A DNA stretch of 64,000 nt, taken from the NCBI RefSeq assembly GCF_954871325.1, contig NC_088776.1, positions 21,247,508 through 21,311,507 on the forward strand, given 5' to 3'. This DNA comes from Gordionus sp. m RMFG-2023. Taxonomy: Eukaryota; Nematomorpha; Gordioida; Chordodea; Parachordodidae. Below are positions 49,528 through 62,606 of the stretch, one piece after another (positions within the stretch are counted from its first letter, which is position 1; each line of letters starts with the position of its first letter). A program made the translations under genes and the position numbers. The notes under the pieces were generated by a model, which was given only the letters and a program-made list of their open reading frames with translations, was not told the DNA's origin and did not search any database.

Positions 49528-51998
49528 TCAAATATTTATTGCCCAAAGTTTAGTTAGCGTTAACAAAGGGTGCCGATCTTTTCCATCTTTTAATATTTTA
49601 TAAGGGCAGACGAGGCCAGTTAAAATGTGGAGCTTGGCAAACCACGGGATTCCATTAAAATTAAAGAAGCACAGATATTTAAATCTTGTCCTAATATATA
49701 TTTTAGTAGTATGCAACTATAGACAAAAAATATCTTGAAATAAATGACTATTAAAAATTTTATGAGAAATAATATTTTGATATCAAATTTGAAAAATTTC
49801 TAGAGGTCAAGATTATATTTTATATTTTATATTAAAAAATTAAAATATTAATATATAATTTAAATGGGCTAGATTTTAAAAAAGGTCTTCAATCAGGTTT
49901 TTTTGTCAGGATGTTAAAATTTTTTAATGCTAAATATTTTAATTTTCGATTTCTAGTATCTTTTTTTATACCGGGTGCCTCAAAAAATGTAAAATCTTTA
50001 TAATTTTAAACCCGCCAATCGTTTTTTTTAGATTTTATATTCTATAAAGAATATATGGAATACAATATTCTAAAATCTAAATTAATTAGAACTTCATTTT
50101 TTAGGGAATTGATAAAAAATGCTAAAATTTAACAAAAAATAACGACCCTTGAAAAAAAATTTTTTTAAAGAGGCTATATATAATGCATAATCGGATATAA
50201 ATTTTCCCTAAGTCCAATTAAGCTTAGCCTGAAAATCGGCTGAATCTAATTAGCCTTAACTGAAAAATAAGACTAATTAGTCATGGCTAAGGAGTTCGGC
50301 CATTCGTTCGTCAGCGTTACGTAAGATAAACCTAGCCTTAAGTATTTATTTATATTTAATAAAATTATTTATATATCGTTATTTTATTTAGATTTATTAT
50401 GTAACGCTAATGGACGATTAGCCGAGCTCCTTGGCCAATGCCTAATTAGTTGTCGACGATTTTTCGGCTACTCCTAATTAGGTTTAGCCCTATTTTTAGG
50501 CTTAATTAGGTTTAGCCGATAAGCTTAGCGATTTATTTACCTAAAAACTTGGCCAAGCCGTTTTGTAATCGGCTAAAATTAACCAATTACACAACACTAG
50601 CTATATGGGTACTCAGGTTCGCCTTAAAAAATTCTAATTATAACAAAATATTTAGGTTATCAAACATCAGATTAAAAAACATGTTTTATTACCCACAACA
50701 AGCAAAATCAGACGATAATTCTGTAAGTTAAAAATGCTATCAAAATATGATTTTATACTGATAAAATTATGTAATGAGAAATAAAATGAAATTCATCAAG
50801 TTAGATTCCTAAATTCCCTAAGAACAGGGGGACATTTTTTTAACTTGTTGAAAATATTGGGATATGAATTTTTAACTTATTTAAATGCTTATTCGTTTAT
50901 TTTATTTCCAATTTCAAATAATCGCAAATTTAGAAAATATATATATATTTAAAAAAATATAAAACTTATATAATAAAAATAAATATGTTTTAAAAAAAAT
51001 ATATATATAATTTATAAAAAAACATTTTTAAAGGAATGTCACTATTGCTTATAAAATTGGATCGGCAGGAAATATGCTATGCCTACGAAGGTAGAATCCT
51101 TCGTTAGGGCCACTTGTAACGAGCTTCCTTTTTTGCCTGTTGAGCTCCCTTTCCGAATATCCCTAAGATGAATAAACTGGGCTTGTGAAGCCAGCATAAC
51201 AACTTCTGCCTTTTCGATGACAGAATAAAAGGTTAGACATCGCTGCAAAATCAATCCACGTGTAGTCCCAGGTCAGTGGGAGAATGAACACAAATGTAGT
51301 TTTTCTTTGGCACTAAATAAAAAATACTCTTAATTTTAAAATAAAGAAGAAAATTTTAAAAGTTATTAGATATTACATGATTTCATATTAGCTGAATGAT
51401 AAACTGTAAAATGCTGATTTATTTTTTAAAGCCTGGGCCAAATTTTCATAAATAATACAGGCCAGAACCTGGACCGAGCTGAATACTTTTAAATAATTCA
51501 GCCCACCAGGCCGAAATTTCTTTACAGGGCCATGCCATTGCTATTTCTACTGGACTCTGATAAATATAATTGCCAAGCATTTATTATTAATATAGGTGGC
51601 TCAAAAAAAAACAAAATATGATATTTTGATAACTAAAGAGGTTGTCCTGATTCATTTCTTTTATGCTGCTTTTAATATGCAAAAAGCTTTTTGTTTTCAA
51701 ACTGATTTCTATTTTTATCATTTCGTATATACTAAAAAAAGATTATTTTTAAATTTATAAAGATTATATTAAATTAATGCTCAATTATTTTGCTGTGGAT
51801 ATTGGGAATTATGACAAAACTAAATAACAATAAATAAAAATATGAACAATTGTACCCTCCATGTCAATTGTGTACAGCCTATCGAATCGACCAACCATCC
51901 CTTGCACTGCAAGTTCTCCCGCGGACGTCAATGCCATAAATTTTCTCCTAGCTGCTCTCAAAAAAGTTAATATTCCAACCACTCTTAAACCAGTGGGT
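49528..51998 (-). CDS. Tentative spliced gene of unknown function
   Basis: Minus-strand exons proposed at 51998-51848, 51242-51087 (or to a stop at 51042) and 49716-49528. The first reads PTGLRVVGILTFLRAARRKF then SAGELAVQGMVGRFDRLYTI, unusually protein-like in composition. A strong GATTTTGCAG acceptor precedes the second (RCLTFYSVIEKAEVVMLASQ). A TTTTTGTCTATAG acceptor precedes the third, which ends KDRHPLLTLTKLWAINI and stops. All can be joined in phase 0, but the donors (GTTCAT, GTAGGC) are weak and the true start is unknown. The GTI-RCLTF and LW endings hint at a beta-propeller, which I cannot confirm. The second intron holds a MITE at 50181-50599. Could be a decayed gene. Confidence 0.4.
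50181..50599. mobile_element. Palindromic hAT-like MITE (419 bp)
   Basis: Flanking octamers GCTATATA (50173-50180) and GCTATATG (50600-50607) match at 7 of 8. The right terminus, read outward-in, is TAGTGTTGTGTAATTGG; the left is TAATGCATAATCGG. The interior is dominated by inverted copies of CTAATTAGG/CCTAATTAG and GGCTAA/TTAGCC motifs, so a single strand could fold extensively. No coding capacity. Confidence 0.6.
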
Positions 51999-53336
51999 CT
52001 TTCAAATGATTACGACAATTGCGTATCCCCCTGATAAACGGCAAATAAATACATTTTATTTTTCAATGTTTGATCCTCATAAATTTATTTTTCTGCTTCT
52101 CTCTAACAATTTCGCTTTAAAAATATAAAAATAATGATAATCGTCAAAACTTTAAAAAAAATTATTCCAATTGCGATCAGATATTAGTCCAATCTTTTTC
52201 TTAAAATGGTCCAGTCTAAGATCTTCATTAAACCCAAACATGGTTAGGCCTACAAAAGAATCCAATAATTATTCGATTTTTTTTTAAAGTTTATAAAAAA
52301 ATAAATTATATCTTGAAAAAAAAATTATGAACAGATGTGGATGTTTTAAAATGACACCTTTAAGAATTCTATTAAACCATTTGTCATTAGTGTATCAAGA
52401 TTTGTAGAAAATAACAAGCGAAATAAAACCCAAAGATTTCATAACCTTATCCAACATATATATATAATATAAATTAATTAATTAAATTACTTCTTATGAA
52501 GATTAAAATAAAATAAATTATCTTAGTAAAATTTAAGAATTACTTTATATTTTTATGTCATTGATTTTTACTTACTTACGAATACTAATGAAAAAATAAA
52601 ATATTTCCTAAAAATTACGAATAAATAATTAAAATTTACTATACGACGAATATTTTCTCATTATTCATATTCGATTAGAACAATTGTGCTATTCGTATTC
52701 TTAAAATACCAATCAAATAATTCATTTTAGGCCTAAATAATACACAATTTTTATTTTTATTCTAGGGCAAGGTTCTCCCATTATATAATTTCAAGTTGAT
52801 ACATTAGCATGGACTTTAGTTTTTTTGTTTATGTGAAATTGCTGCATTTGTATCTATATGGAATAATATGACTAAGCCAGGAAACCGAGCCTTTAAACTG
52901 GTATAACCATTATTTTTATCAAACTTGAACCCAACATGAGCTATTAAATCATTTTCTATCAACCTGAACTACTAAAAATGCTTGCGAACAGTTTGAAACT
53001 CATGATTTTATGCTTATAAAATAAAGTGAAAGTTATTACTAGTATATTGCAAAAATTCTAATATTCAAATTGTTTTAAAAATTATTATTCAATTTTGATT
53101 GATAAGTATCAGTCACATTTTTTATATATTTTTGTATATTACCATTTTACAACGTTTTATAAATAATTTCGTTTTTTATATTTATTTCTAAAAAGATTAT
53201 TAAACCAGTTTTTAGATTGAACTAAACAGATATTATGTTTTATGAACAGAACCTGAAGTGTTAATTTTATAAGAAACTAAACCAATATTAGCTTTGATTT
53301 GGATCCCTGATTTGTTGACATTGCATATGAGAAATA
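51999..53336. other. AT-rich interval without an identified gene
   Basis: I see no gene. TAGGCCTAACCATGTTTGGG near 52215-52250 (minus sense) and TTCGATTAGAACAATT-type text near 52660 look like repeat debris. Confidence 0.35.
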
Positions 53337-53850
53337 CGCGCCCCCTATGAAAGAAGCTTAATTTATATTATATTAATTAGCTTCATAGGATGAGTTAGAA
53401 AATGTTTTTTTTTATTTAAAAAAAAATTTTTTTTACATGACTAAACTACGCGCCCCCTATTAAAGAAGCTTAATATAAAAAATAAACACAGAATCATATA
53501 GAGCTTATTAAAAGGTAAAAAAAATGTTAATATTATATTTAAAAAATTTTTTAAAAAAAATGAATAATATCATTTTCTGAATCTCCTTGAAAAGTTATAC
53601 ATGATTCTGTATTCATTTTTTAAAAATAATGTAGAATTACTGGGAGCGCATAGTTTAGTCAAAAAAAGAAAAAATTAAGTGTTTATTTAAAATCTCAATA
53701 AGTTATAAATAATTTATAAACTTAATAAATATTTTTTGATTCCTTATAAGCTTAATAGGATTAAGCTTTAATTTTTTATGAATTAAGCTTCTTTGATAGG
53801 GGGTGAGTATTTTGTCAAAAAATAATTCTGTTTTTTCAAAAGCCCACTAG

Positions 53851-56738
53851 CAGGGATTCGAACCGAACCCGAACCCGGAGAAGTGAACCCGGGTTTTTAG
53901 AAAAAAACTCTGAACCCGAACCGAACCTGAACCCCATTTATAAAATTTCCAAAACCCCGAACCGAACCCAAGAATTTTATTTGAACCCGGGTTCAATCGG
54001 GTTCAGTGTATTATTTAAAATCATATATTAATATATGTAAATACAAATATTATATTTTCAAATTTCCAATTAAATGAAGTCTTAATAAATTTTAAACAAT
54101 TTAATTCATTTATGCCATTTTTAAATTTATTCTCGATTCCTATTGGAGTGTTAAAAAATTTTAAACAATTGAATTAATTTACGCCATTTATTTTTAAATT
54201 TTTATCTTATTATTCTTAAAGATTATTAATTAGAAGAAAATGGTTAACAAATCAAAGTAAAAATTATTATATTGTTAATTTAAAAAATTCTAAACATCTA
54301 ACTTAAAAATTGTTAAATGTAGGGCAGTTTTTGTGAACTTATTAAAATGATTTTAAAATTTATATATGCTAATCATTTATTTTTGGTTCAGTTTAATTTT
54401 TACAAGATATTAATGAAGTGCATATTATAAATGAAATTAAATTTATAAATATCTCTTTTTTAATTCTGAAATCATTGCTATTTAAAAAAATTGTTCTCTT
54501 TTTATAGATTTAAGATTAAAGATAAAGTCATATTTGATAAGCATTTTACCCTTAATAAAATAGAAAAAAAATCAATATGTTCATATTGCAAAGTAAAAAT
54601 GTCTGGTAATCACTTGTCAAATTTAGAAAGACACCTGGAAAGAAATCACAACAATGAATATTTAAATTATTTAAATGAAAAAACCAAATATCAGGAATTG
54701 TTATTGGCAAAAAAACCTAAAATTAATATAGAAACCTTTTTTCCAAAAAAGCATATGAGTATAAATATATCATCTAATGATTTGATGAGTTCTATATTAG
54801 AACTTGTTACTGTAAATGGCCGGCCTTTATCAATTATTGAAGATTCGGGATTTCAAAGAATTATAAATCCACTTTTATCTGGGCTCAATTTAGTTATAAA
54901 CAAAGAAAATTTATCCAGAACTATTAATAAAACAGCCCAATCAATTAGAGACAAAATATCGAGAGAGGTAGAAGGAAAATTAATAAGTTTAAAAGTTGAT
55001 GCAGTTCAACGACTAGATAGGTCAATTCTTGGTGTAAATATTCAATTTATATCAAAGTCCATTATAAATTTGAGGCTCTTGGAATTGTAGAGCTGAAAGA
55101 GAGATGTACAGGAGAATATATAAAAGAGAATATATTAAAAACTTTACTAAAATTTAAAATTAATATTCAACAAATATACACAATTACTTCTGATAATGGT
55201 TGTAATTTTTTAAGAGCTATAAAGCTCCTGCAACCTGAAACTGATTATGATATAAGGAGTGAATCAGCAGATGAGGAAAATATGGATGTAAATGTATATA
55301 AATATGATATTGATGATATACAAAATACTTTTTTATCAACTATTATATCCTATCCGATTTATAGTGTACGGTGTGCACACACTTCAGCTGGCACTTCAAG
55401 ATGCTATAAAATTATCACCTATTGTGGAAACCATTGCAAAAGCTAGGAGCCTAAATTTAAAATTAAGACATCCCACTTACCAAAAGTTATTAAAAAATAT
55501 GAAACTCCCTAAGCCTGTGTTAGATTGCCACAGATGGCATTCAACCCATGATATGTTAGAAAGGCTGATTTTACTAAAACCCAATATCGAAGATTTTTTT
55601 ACAGAGCAATCTGATTATTTATTGACTGAAGATTGGAAAGAGATAATAACGATTGTTGAAATTTTAAAACCGCTAAAAATCGCAACCAAACAATTCCAAT
55701 CTGAACAGTTAACACTGACAGATTTTTATGCAGCAAGATGCTGCATCGAACTGGAAAAAAATCCAAACCATTTTGCTCAATTACTATATTCTTGTCTTAA
55801 AAACAGAGAAGAAAGGTTTATAAAGAACGAAATTCTCTTAGCTGCCATATACCTGGGCCCAAGATACAAGGTTAATTAAAAGCTTAGTAAATTAATTATT
55901 TTAGATTTATATTAAAATTGTTATTTTATGAAATATTTAAATATAAACAATATAAATCCTTAAATATTACAGGTATTACTTAGTGATGATGATAAGATTT
56001 GTGCGAAAAAACATCTTGTCAATTTATGGAGACGAATTAAAAGCTTAACAACGCCAATTTTATCTGATGATATTAGTTCCGATGAAGTTATTGAACAAGA
56101 AGATGATTTAGAGAAATTGATATAACTTAAAGAAAGGCAGGAGAAAATATTTAAAAGAGGGCCAACGATTGCTGAGAAAAGTATTGGAACAATAATTACT
56201 GGATTTAGCGATTATATAAGATTAGATAAGAAGGAAAATATTTTGCATTTTTGGGAGTCTGCTAAGCTGGAACACCCTGAATTATATATTTTATCTAAAA
56301 TCTTATTTGCTGTTCCTGCAACCCAAGTTAATTTTTCATATTTTCACATATAAATACATTTAACATAGGTTAGCGTTGAAAGATCTTTTTCACATTTGAA
56401 ATTCATTCTTTCACCACATAGATCGAGGATGAGTGAACAACTCTTGGAAGATATTATGCTAATACGTCTAAATAAAATTTTTAAAATTGATACATGACTA
56501 TATGCTTTGTATTTTTAACTATATTGGCCTATAAATAAAATAAAAAATTTATTTTTTATATCAAATTTATGTCTAGTTTTTTATTATGATTTAAATATAG
56601 AATTTTTTTTATCAACTCAAAAATTCTTGAACCCGAACCAAACCCGGGTTCAAAAATATTTCCCTGAACCGAACCCGAACTTTTTTTTTATACCCCGAAC
56701 CGAACCCGGTCTAAAATTTTGTCGGGTTCGCATCCCTG
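53851..56738 (+). mobile_element. hAT transposon, nearly full length, perfect 8-bp target duplication
   Basis: Ends CAGGGATTCGAACC and GGTTCGCATCCCTG; CCCACTAG is duplicated exactly (53843-53850, 56739-56746). Each end continues into clusters of GAACCCGAACCGAACC and its inverse (subterminal repeats likely bound by the transposase; inference). It encodes one BED-finger hAT transposase (54488-56497). Length 2888 bp. The intact duplication suggests a fairly recent insertion. Confidence 0.92.
54488..56497 (+). pseudogene. BED-finger hAT transposase of the 53851-56738 element
   Basis: Blocks in order: BED finger SICSYCKVKMSGNHLSNLERH..RNH (about 54570-54650); GFQRIINPLL; TITSDNGCNF (catalytic D region); RCAHTLQLALQDAI (about 55370, the C..H.L.L block); DCHRWHSTHDMLERL; FAVPATQ joined through a 50-60 nt intron to VSVERSFSHLKFILSPHRSRM; and the C-terminal end. 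Two introns seem present: 55870-55972 and about 56327-56370, both GT-AG. Frame breaks near 55085 and 55370 and an internal stop near 56120 suggest it is inactive, though most of it remains readable. Confidence 0.85.
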
Positions 56739-57040
56739 CCCACTAGGTTATAAAAAGTTTTAAAATATATTAACATTTTTTGATTCCTTTTAATAAGCTA
56801 TATATGATCTGCGTTCATTTTTTATAAATTAAGTTTCATTGATAGGGCGCGTTCGCGTATGGGGGAGCGTAGTTTAGTCATGTAAAAATAAAAAAAATTT
56901 AATTTTATTATGTTACCATTTTTTTTTAATTTTTAAATAAAAAAAAAATTTTCTAACTCATCCTATGAAGCATTAATATAATTTAAATTAAGCTTCTTTC
57001 ATAGGGGGCACGTAGGGGCGTGTAGTTTTCAGGGGTGCAT

Positions 57041-58321
57041 ATTTTAGTCATGCCCAGATAATAAATTAAAATTATAATTGACATCATAGGTGATTCCACT
57101 AAAAATTAAATATAATTTTGATGTTTGTAATGAATAATCGATTAATTGTATTTTAGATTATATATATAACAATCTATTAATATAATTGATAATTGAATAG
57201 TATTGTTCTTGACATTATTTTAGATCAATAATATAATATCATTCATTCAAGTTTCACTATATCATTTTTATAGAATTTATATATATGACAAAAAATTTAA
57301 ATAGAAATTTTTTGATATAATTGTTTATGAAATTATATTTTTATTTTAAAGTGTTTTAAATTTAGTGTTAGAAATATAAACAATTTTTTAAAAAAAAATT
57401 TTTAACAAAATAATCTCTTTTAAACATTCAATGTTAAGCAATTTTTATTTTACTTTCTTAAAGGTTTTCACTTTTTTTTAAATCTCAAGGATCTGTGAGA
57501 CTTTTGTAACTAGCTTAGTGTTCAGTCTACCTATGACTTTGGTTATTTAATAATGACACATTTATAATAAATTACATGTTAATGACTATTATTGTCAGAT
57601 ATATTTATTTTAGTTTATTGTTAAATATATACATTTTGTGTATTTGTGTTTTTTGATATGTAAATAAAATATGTAACCTACTACATAAAGATAATAATAA
57701 TAAATTTAAACCCAAATAAAATCCCATTTTAATTGTTCTATAAGAGTAAATGAAGACTATTTTAGATAAATTCTTTATTTTTCGTATAATATAAGATTTT
57801 TGTTTTGCATAACGTTTGATAAGTGTGTGAAGTTTGCATGTTGTTATATGACAACATTGAGAATTGCAATAATATAGAGATTTGTTTCTAAGTTTCCAGA
57901 TTGTAAAAACATGACTTTTGGAAGTATTCAAATTTAAGAAATTGATTGCCTTAATAAATTTGAATTTTTTAAAATTATTGTCTATTTTATTATTAAGATG
58001 AAAAGCTGATTTTATCTATAACTAAAAATAAAATAAATATTAAAATTTATAATGTACTTGATTTAAATATCTCAAAATTTTTGAATTTTTGTGTATATTT
58101 TTGATCTTTTTAACTATGCTGAATAATATTCCATATTCGCGAATTATTAATATATTAATAGAATTAATTAATTTAACAAAATTTTGATATTTATTACAGA
58201 TAATCTTGCCACTCATAAATAATTTGTTAATAGTCCATACGCAAAATGTAGAAAATTAACATAACTCAATTAATATATTTTAAGAACGCCTTTATTTAAC
58301 AGCAATAAATGGTGTAATATA
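57041..58321. other. AT-rich interval without an identified gene
   Basis: A 108-codon minus-strand frame (57931-57605) is Lys/Ile/Tyr-rich and matches nothing I know; I do not call it. No repeat ends recognised. Confidence 0.4.
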
Positions 58322-61300
58322 CGTGATACGTGATACGTGATATATGCATTCGCCCTCTAACGTTGAATACACAACAGAGCAACGCTTTCCTCATTTCCAT
58401 CTAATTGGAATTTATTAATTTGGGGGAGAAAAAAAATATGAGGAGCCCTCCACACGTTTGTGGGCAAGCCGCACGTACTTGTACGCACAACATTTCTAAG
58501 AAATGTTATTAAAACGTCTATAGGCTTAGAGGAAAGAGCGGGACCAAAAAATAGTTTATACCCAAGAACTGATTTTAAAATTAATTACTTTAAAGGTGGG
58601 AGGTGGATAATTTAAATTAAAAGGTTTTACTGTAAGTTTATTTATTTTAGAGGTAAAAAAGAAAAATACTTTCGAGAGGAATAAATCCACATGAGAAATC
58701 GAAGAAGAAAAGTAAGAAAAAGGTATGTAAACGAGAGATCCCTAGGAACAATTTTCATCTGAAATATCTATCTTTGATGCGAAAGAGTTTTCTGATAGAC
58801 CTTTTGCAATTATTAAGCTTTATAAATTGTTTCTTGTTTACATTCAGCTCCATAACGATTTATATTTAGTATACTGTTTCCCTTTATGTGTATATAACCA
58901 AACGATAGCATCATGTGCAAGGTTGTGATCTGAATTCCTTATTATATGGGCTAGGAACTGTATCCGACGTTTTTTTAACGTAATATTTATCGGAGTGTGG
59001 CTAGATTTCCTCCAGAGGTTAGAGTTAGAGATGACTCTGGGATAAAAAATACCATTTATAGTTCTCAGACAATTATTTATAAAGGATTGAATGCATCTTA
59101 AGTCAGTCTTGTTAACTTCCCATATGTCACTTCCGTATAATAAAATGGGGATAATAGTAGAGTTGAATAGCCTCAACCTCGTAAAAACCGATATTTCCTT
59201 AGACTTCCAGATTTTCATGTACATATAGAACGCTCTTTTGGCTTTTTGCGTTCTAATCTTCATTTCCTCTTTGCATTCCCCCTTGTTATTGAGCATCACA
59301 CCCAGCTATTTGATATTATCTACTTTTTTGATAACGTTCCCGCCTACCAAAAGATTTTGGAGCGGTGGTGTATTTGGCGAGGAAAGAATAACCGTTTTAT
59401 TGAAATTAATTTTTAAACCAACTCTGAGGCTTATGGTTTCGATAAGGTAAATCAGACTTACAGTCTCTTCAATATTTTTTGATATTACAACAATATCGTC
59501 GGCATACGAAACGATCTTATTAACAAAGTGAAAATTTTCATTAGACCCAAAGTCAGCCAAGTCTGCAGCAGCATTTACCTCCTTTATGACTTTATCTATT
59601 ATGATGTTAAAGAGAAGCGGTGATAAAGTGCAACCTTGTTTTACTCCCTTTTTTATCTTGAAGGAGGGTGATATTTTATCGTTTGTTTTAAAACATGAAG
59701 TTAATTTGGAATAATGATTCCTTAAGATGGAGATAATATTTTGTTCGATACCGCACTCTGATAGTGCTACCCATAAGGCGTTATGGTCTACATTATCAAA
59801 GGCCCTACTAAAATCAATAAAAGTGTAATAAGACGGAATCCTGTATTTCCAGCACTTTTGCATTAGGTTCCAAAATGTTTTTATTTGGCTTATATGCGCA
59901 GATATATTTAGAAAGAAGATGGGGTGTAGAAGTTAAGATCCTGTTCTTGATGAGTGTCATAAAGACTTTCGATACACAGGAGGTCAGAACTACTGCCCGA
60001 TAGTCCACGAATTTCTTAGGTTCCTTGATTTTCGGGAAGTTGCACAGGAGAGATTTATTCCATTCTGTCGGAGTTTTCCCATTTTCCCAAATTTTATTAA
60101 AGAGAGCAAGGAGAAAAGAAGAGATTATGTTCTAGGATATTTTTAAATATTCAGCAGTAATGTTATCCAAACCCGGAGCTCTATTGTTCCGTAGTTTCTT
60201 TACAATGTTTGAAATTTCATTTGAAGAGAAACCAGCCAGGGATATAATTGTATGAGAATTCATAGTAGTTAAAGGAGTAGCCTTGCGGGAGTCGGAAATC
60301 GACATATAATGATCCAGCCATAGTGCCATTTGCTCATCTTGGTCTGTTATGGTTTTCCCATTCGCTAAGACAATCGTAGGGAGTTTCACGAAGCAACTGG
60401 ATTTGCAGAAGCACTTTAAATGCATCGTAGATCCTGTTCTCTTTCATATCTTTATCAATGTCAGCCGCCCTTTTAGCTAAAAAATTCTCCTATCTTTCCG
60501 TAGTAATCTTTTAATGTCTTTCCATAAATCAATGTTAGAGCTGTTCGTCATTCTTAGTTGATATATCTTCTCAAGAGTTTCATCAGACATCCATTCTTTC
60601 CTAGATACAAGATTTACGTTTGGCAGTCTCTCATAAGATTCCGCTAGTTCTTTCTTAAAAAGATCCCAACAATTTTCAACGTTTCCATTTCTGGTAACAT
60701 TAATAAAGGTTCCTTTTTTCGAAATAAGGGATTGTTCAAAGAGAGTTTTGTTTCCTTGCAATAGAAACTTATTTGATTTACGTGGAAAAATTATATTGGA
60801 CGAGGTAACATTGATGGCCATTAAGTTAGGAATACTATTATTATGATATCCCCAGATGTTTTTTATTTTTATAACTGCAATAACCATCTTATGATCAGAT
60901 ATGTTGACCCTGGTAGATGCTTTAACATCCACAAACCAACTATGAATATTAGAAATAAAAAAGTCAATTTGAGATATCTGCCTGCCCCTCATAAAGTTAT
61001 ATTTGTTGATATCACGATGGCAGAAAAAAGCATTTTCTACCTTAAAGTTTTTGTTACTGTAGTAATCTAGGAATTTTATGCTGTCTACATCATTAGATTG
61101 TTGAATGGCAGCTTGCCCAATAACTCCTCTACTTATATATTCACTGTCTTTACCTATTTTGAAATCACCCAGGATTATTACGTTATATCTATTTGAGAGA
61201 GAGTTTAATATATTTATCATTTCGTCCAAAAAAAATTTCCTCATGTTCCTATTAGGTGGGGCATAAAAATTCACAACAATAGTGGGTCTAAACTTGGTAT

Positions 61301-61640
61301 TCAGATATAGAAGTCCACACCTCTCCGACACGGGTACAAATTTTATAATGTATTTATGTAAACGTTTCTTAGTCAAAAAGGCGATTCCGGCCCAACTATT
61401 TGAAGTGGTTCCCGAACAAAACATCTTATATACACTAAAATTTGCCGTACTGTTACCTGGGCAATGAGTTTCCTGGATGCCTATTAAATCTACTTCTTCT
61501 GCTTCCAACAATCTTAAAAGAACCGCCAATTTATTATTTAGTCCATTTATATTTAATGAAGCTATTTGTAACTTTCCTGCTAATAATTCCTCCATAACAG
61601 TGTACTGGTTTGAATCCAAAAGTGTATTAACACAATTAGG
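58322..61640 (-). mobile_element. RTE-like non-LTR retrotransposon (LINE)
   Basis: Minus-strand element with an endonuclease followed by reverse transcriptase and a C-terminal region; its 3' end probably lies at the (ACGTGAT)n repeat at 58322-58343, as RTE-type LINEs commonly end in short tandem repeats. The 5' end is near 61640, just upstream of the endonuclease. No ORF1 was seen, consistent with this clade. Target duplications not identified. Confidence 0.75.
58844..61619 (-). pseudogene. LINE endonuclease/reverse transcriptase, frame-broken
   Basis: Endonuclease (61619-60477): LQIASLNINGLNN, LIGIQETHCPG, VVNFYAPPNRN, VIILGDFKIGKDSEY and NISDHKMV are the APE-type active-site blocks, with the second catalytic block DFN altered to DFK. 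The RT region begins NRAPGLDNITAEYLK (about 60150) and continues YTFIDFSRAFDNVDH, GVKQGCTLSPLLFN, SYADDIVVIS (catalytic ADD) and KINFNKT. The C-terminal part has ILLYGSDIWEVNKTDLRCIQSF and TLKKRRIQFLAHIIR, characteristic of RTE/BovB-like elements. At least four interruptions (near 60480, 60130, 59860, 59300) make it inactive. Confidence 0.85.
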
Positions 61641-61933
61641 AAATTATAAGTGCAGAATCAAATAATAATATAATAGACAAAGAAGGTAATGAAACTTTTT
61701 TGAAATTTAAAATTACAGGAAAAAATTAGGTTATTTTATTTTTTTATTCAACACGCTTGTTTTTTTTTCTTTAACAAACAAATATTAAAAAAAAGTAATT
61801 TTTTTTACGTATTTTAATAAAAATTTTTACGTATTTTTTTTATCTAATGGAAAAAATAGTAATTTTAAAATTGATTCTTATTTAATATATTTTTATTTAA
61901 TAGAAATTAAGATATAATTTAGAACTAAAAGAT

Positions 61934-62061
61934 TTTTCTACTTTAAAACAGTTTGTGAGTAATTATGAGAAGAAAACCTTATCAAATTATTATATTTTTT
62001 TCTACTTTAAAACAGTTTGTGAGTAATTATGAGAAGAATACCTTTTCAAATTATTATATTT
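61934..62061. repeat. 64-bp tandem duplication
   Basis: CTACTTTAAAACAGTTTGTG with its following text recurs exactly 64 nt later (starts at about 61938 and 62002); the two copies differ at only one or two bases, so the duplication is recent. Confidence 0.8.
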
Positions 62062-62606
62062 AAAACATTTATATTCCAATTGTTAAAATTTTTTATAGAT
62101 GTTGAGGAATTTAACAATATTCCCAAACAATAGGGTCAATTAATGGGATTAATTGAATGTCTTATTTAATCATGAATTAGGTTTTTATTATAATCTTTTG
62201 ATACTATTAAAAATGTAATATTTCATTATATAAATTAACCTTCATGCAATTTTGTCATATAATGTTAATAAAGTAAAACAACCTATATATCCTGGTACAC
62301 CAGACTTGTTATGCTTTTCATATTTATATAGATGCATGGCCTAAGCTTAATGTTTTAAGATTTATAAATACAATATTTTATTTTAATCGTAAGGTGAATG
62401 TAATATCAAAATTTACTAAATAATATTTATTCAGTTTGATATTTTATATATAAAAGTAAAATATTTTTGTAGGCTTATTAAGACATGGTGACAGATTTCT
62501 TAAACAAATCCCAAATATGCTATTATTTTTTTACATAACATAAAAATAAATTGGCTGAAAGATACTAAAATAAATTGCAAGGGACTTGTGAAAAACATCA
62601 ACATCA

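Larger units (their letters stand above)
53337..57040. repeat. Foldback element with ACGCGCCCC motifs, interrupted by a hAT
   Basis: The left arm has ACGCGCCCCCTATGAAAGAAG, TTCATAGGATGAGTTAGAAAAT and ATGACTAAACTACGCGCCCC; the right arm (about 56800-57040) carries the inverse: ATTTTCTAACTCATCCTATGAA, CTTCTTTCATAGGGGGCACG and ATTTTAGTCATGCCC. Motif copies also lie near 53650 and 56860. A hAT is inserted in the middle, so the original repeat was under 1 kb. Same family as the array at 62788-63800. Confidence 0.65.

Noticed and set aside
50681-50722. Plus-strand first exon MFYYPQQAKSDDNS with a perfect GTAAGT donor
   Set aside because: No downstream plus-strand exon could be found, and the same bases make an acceptor on the minus strand; ambiguous, so not called.
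51878-52034. Plus-strand terminal exon (NRPTIPCTASS...) followed closely by AATAAA
   Set aside because: The minus strand of the same stretch is more protein-like and links by splice signals to further minus-strand exons.
57605-57931. 108-codon minus-strand ORF
   Set aside because: Composition follows the AT-rich background, no family resemblance and no supporting splice or poly-A context.
60843-61665. Three plus-strand ORFs
   Set aside because: Shadows of the LINE endonuclease on the minus strand.
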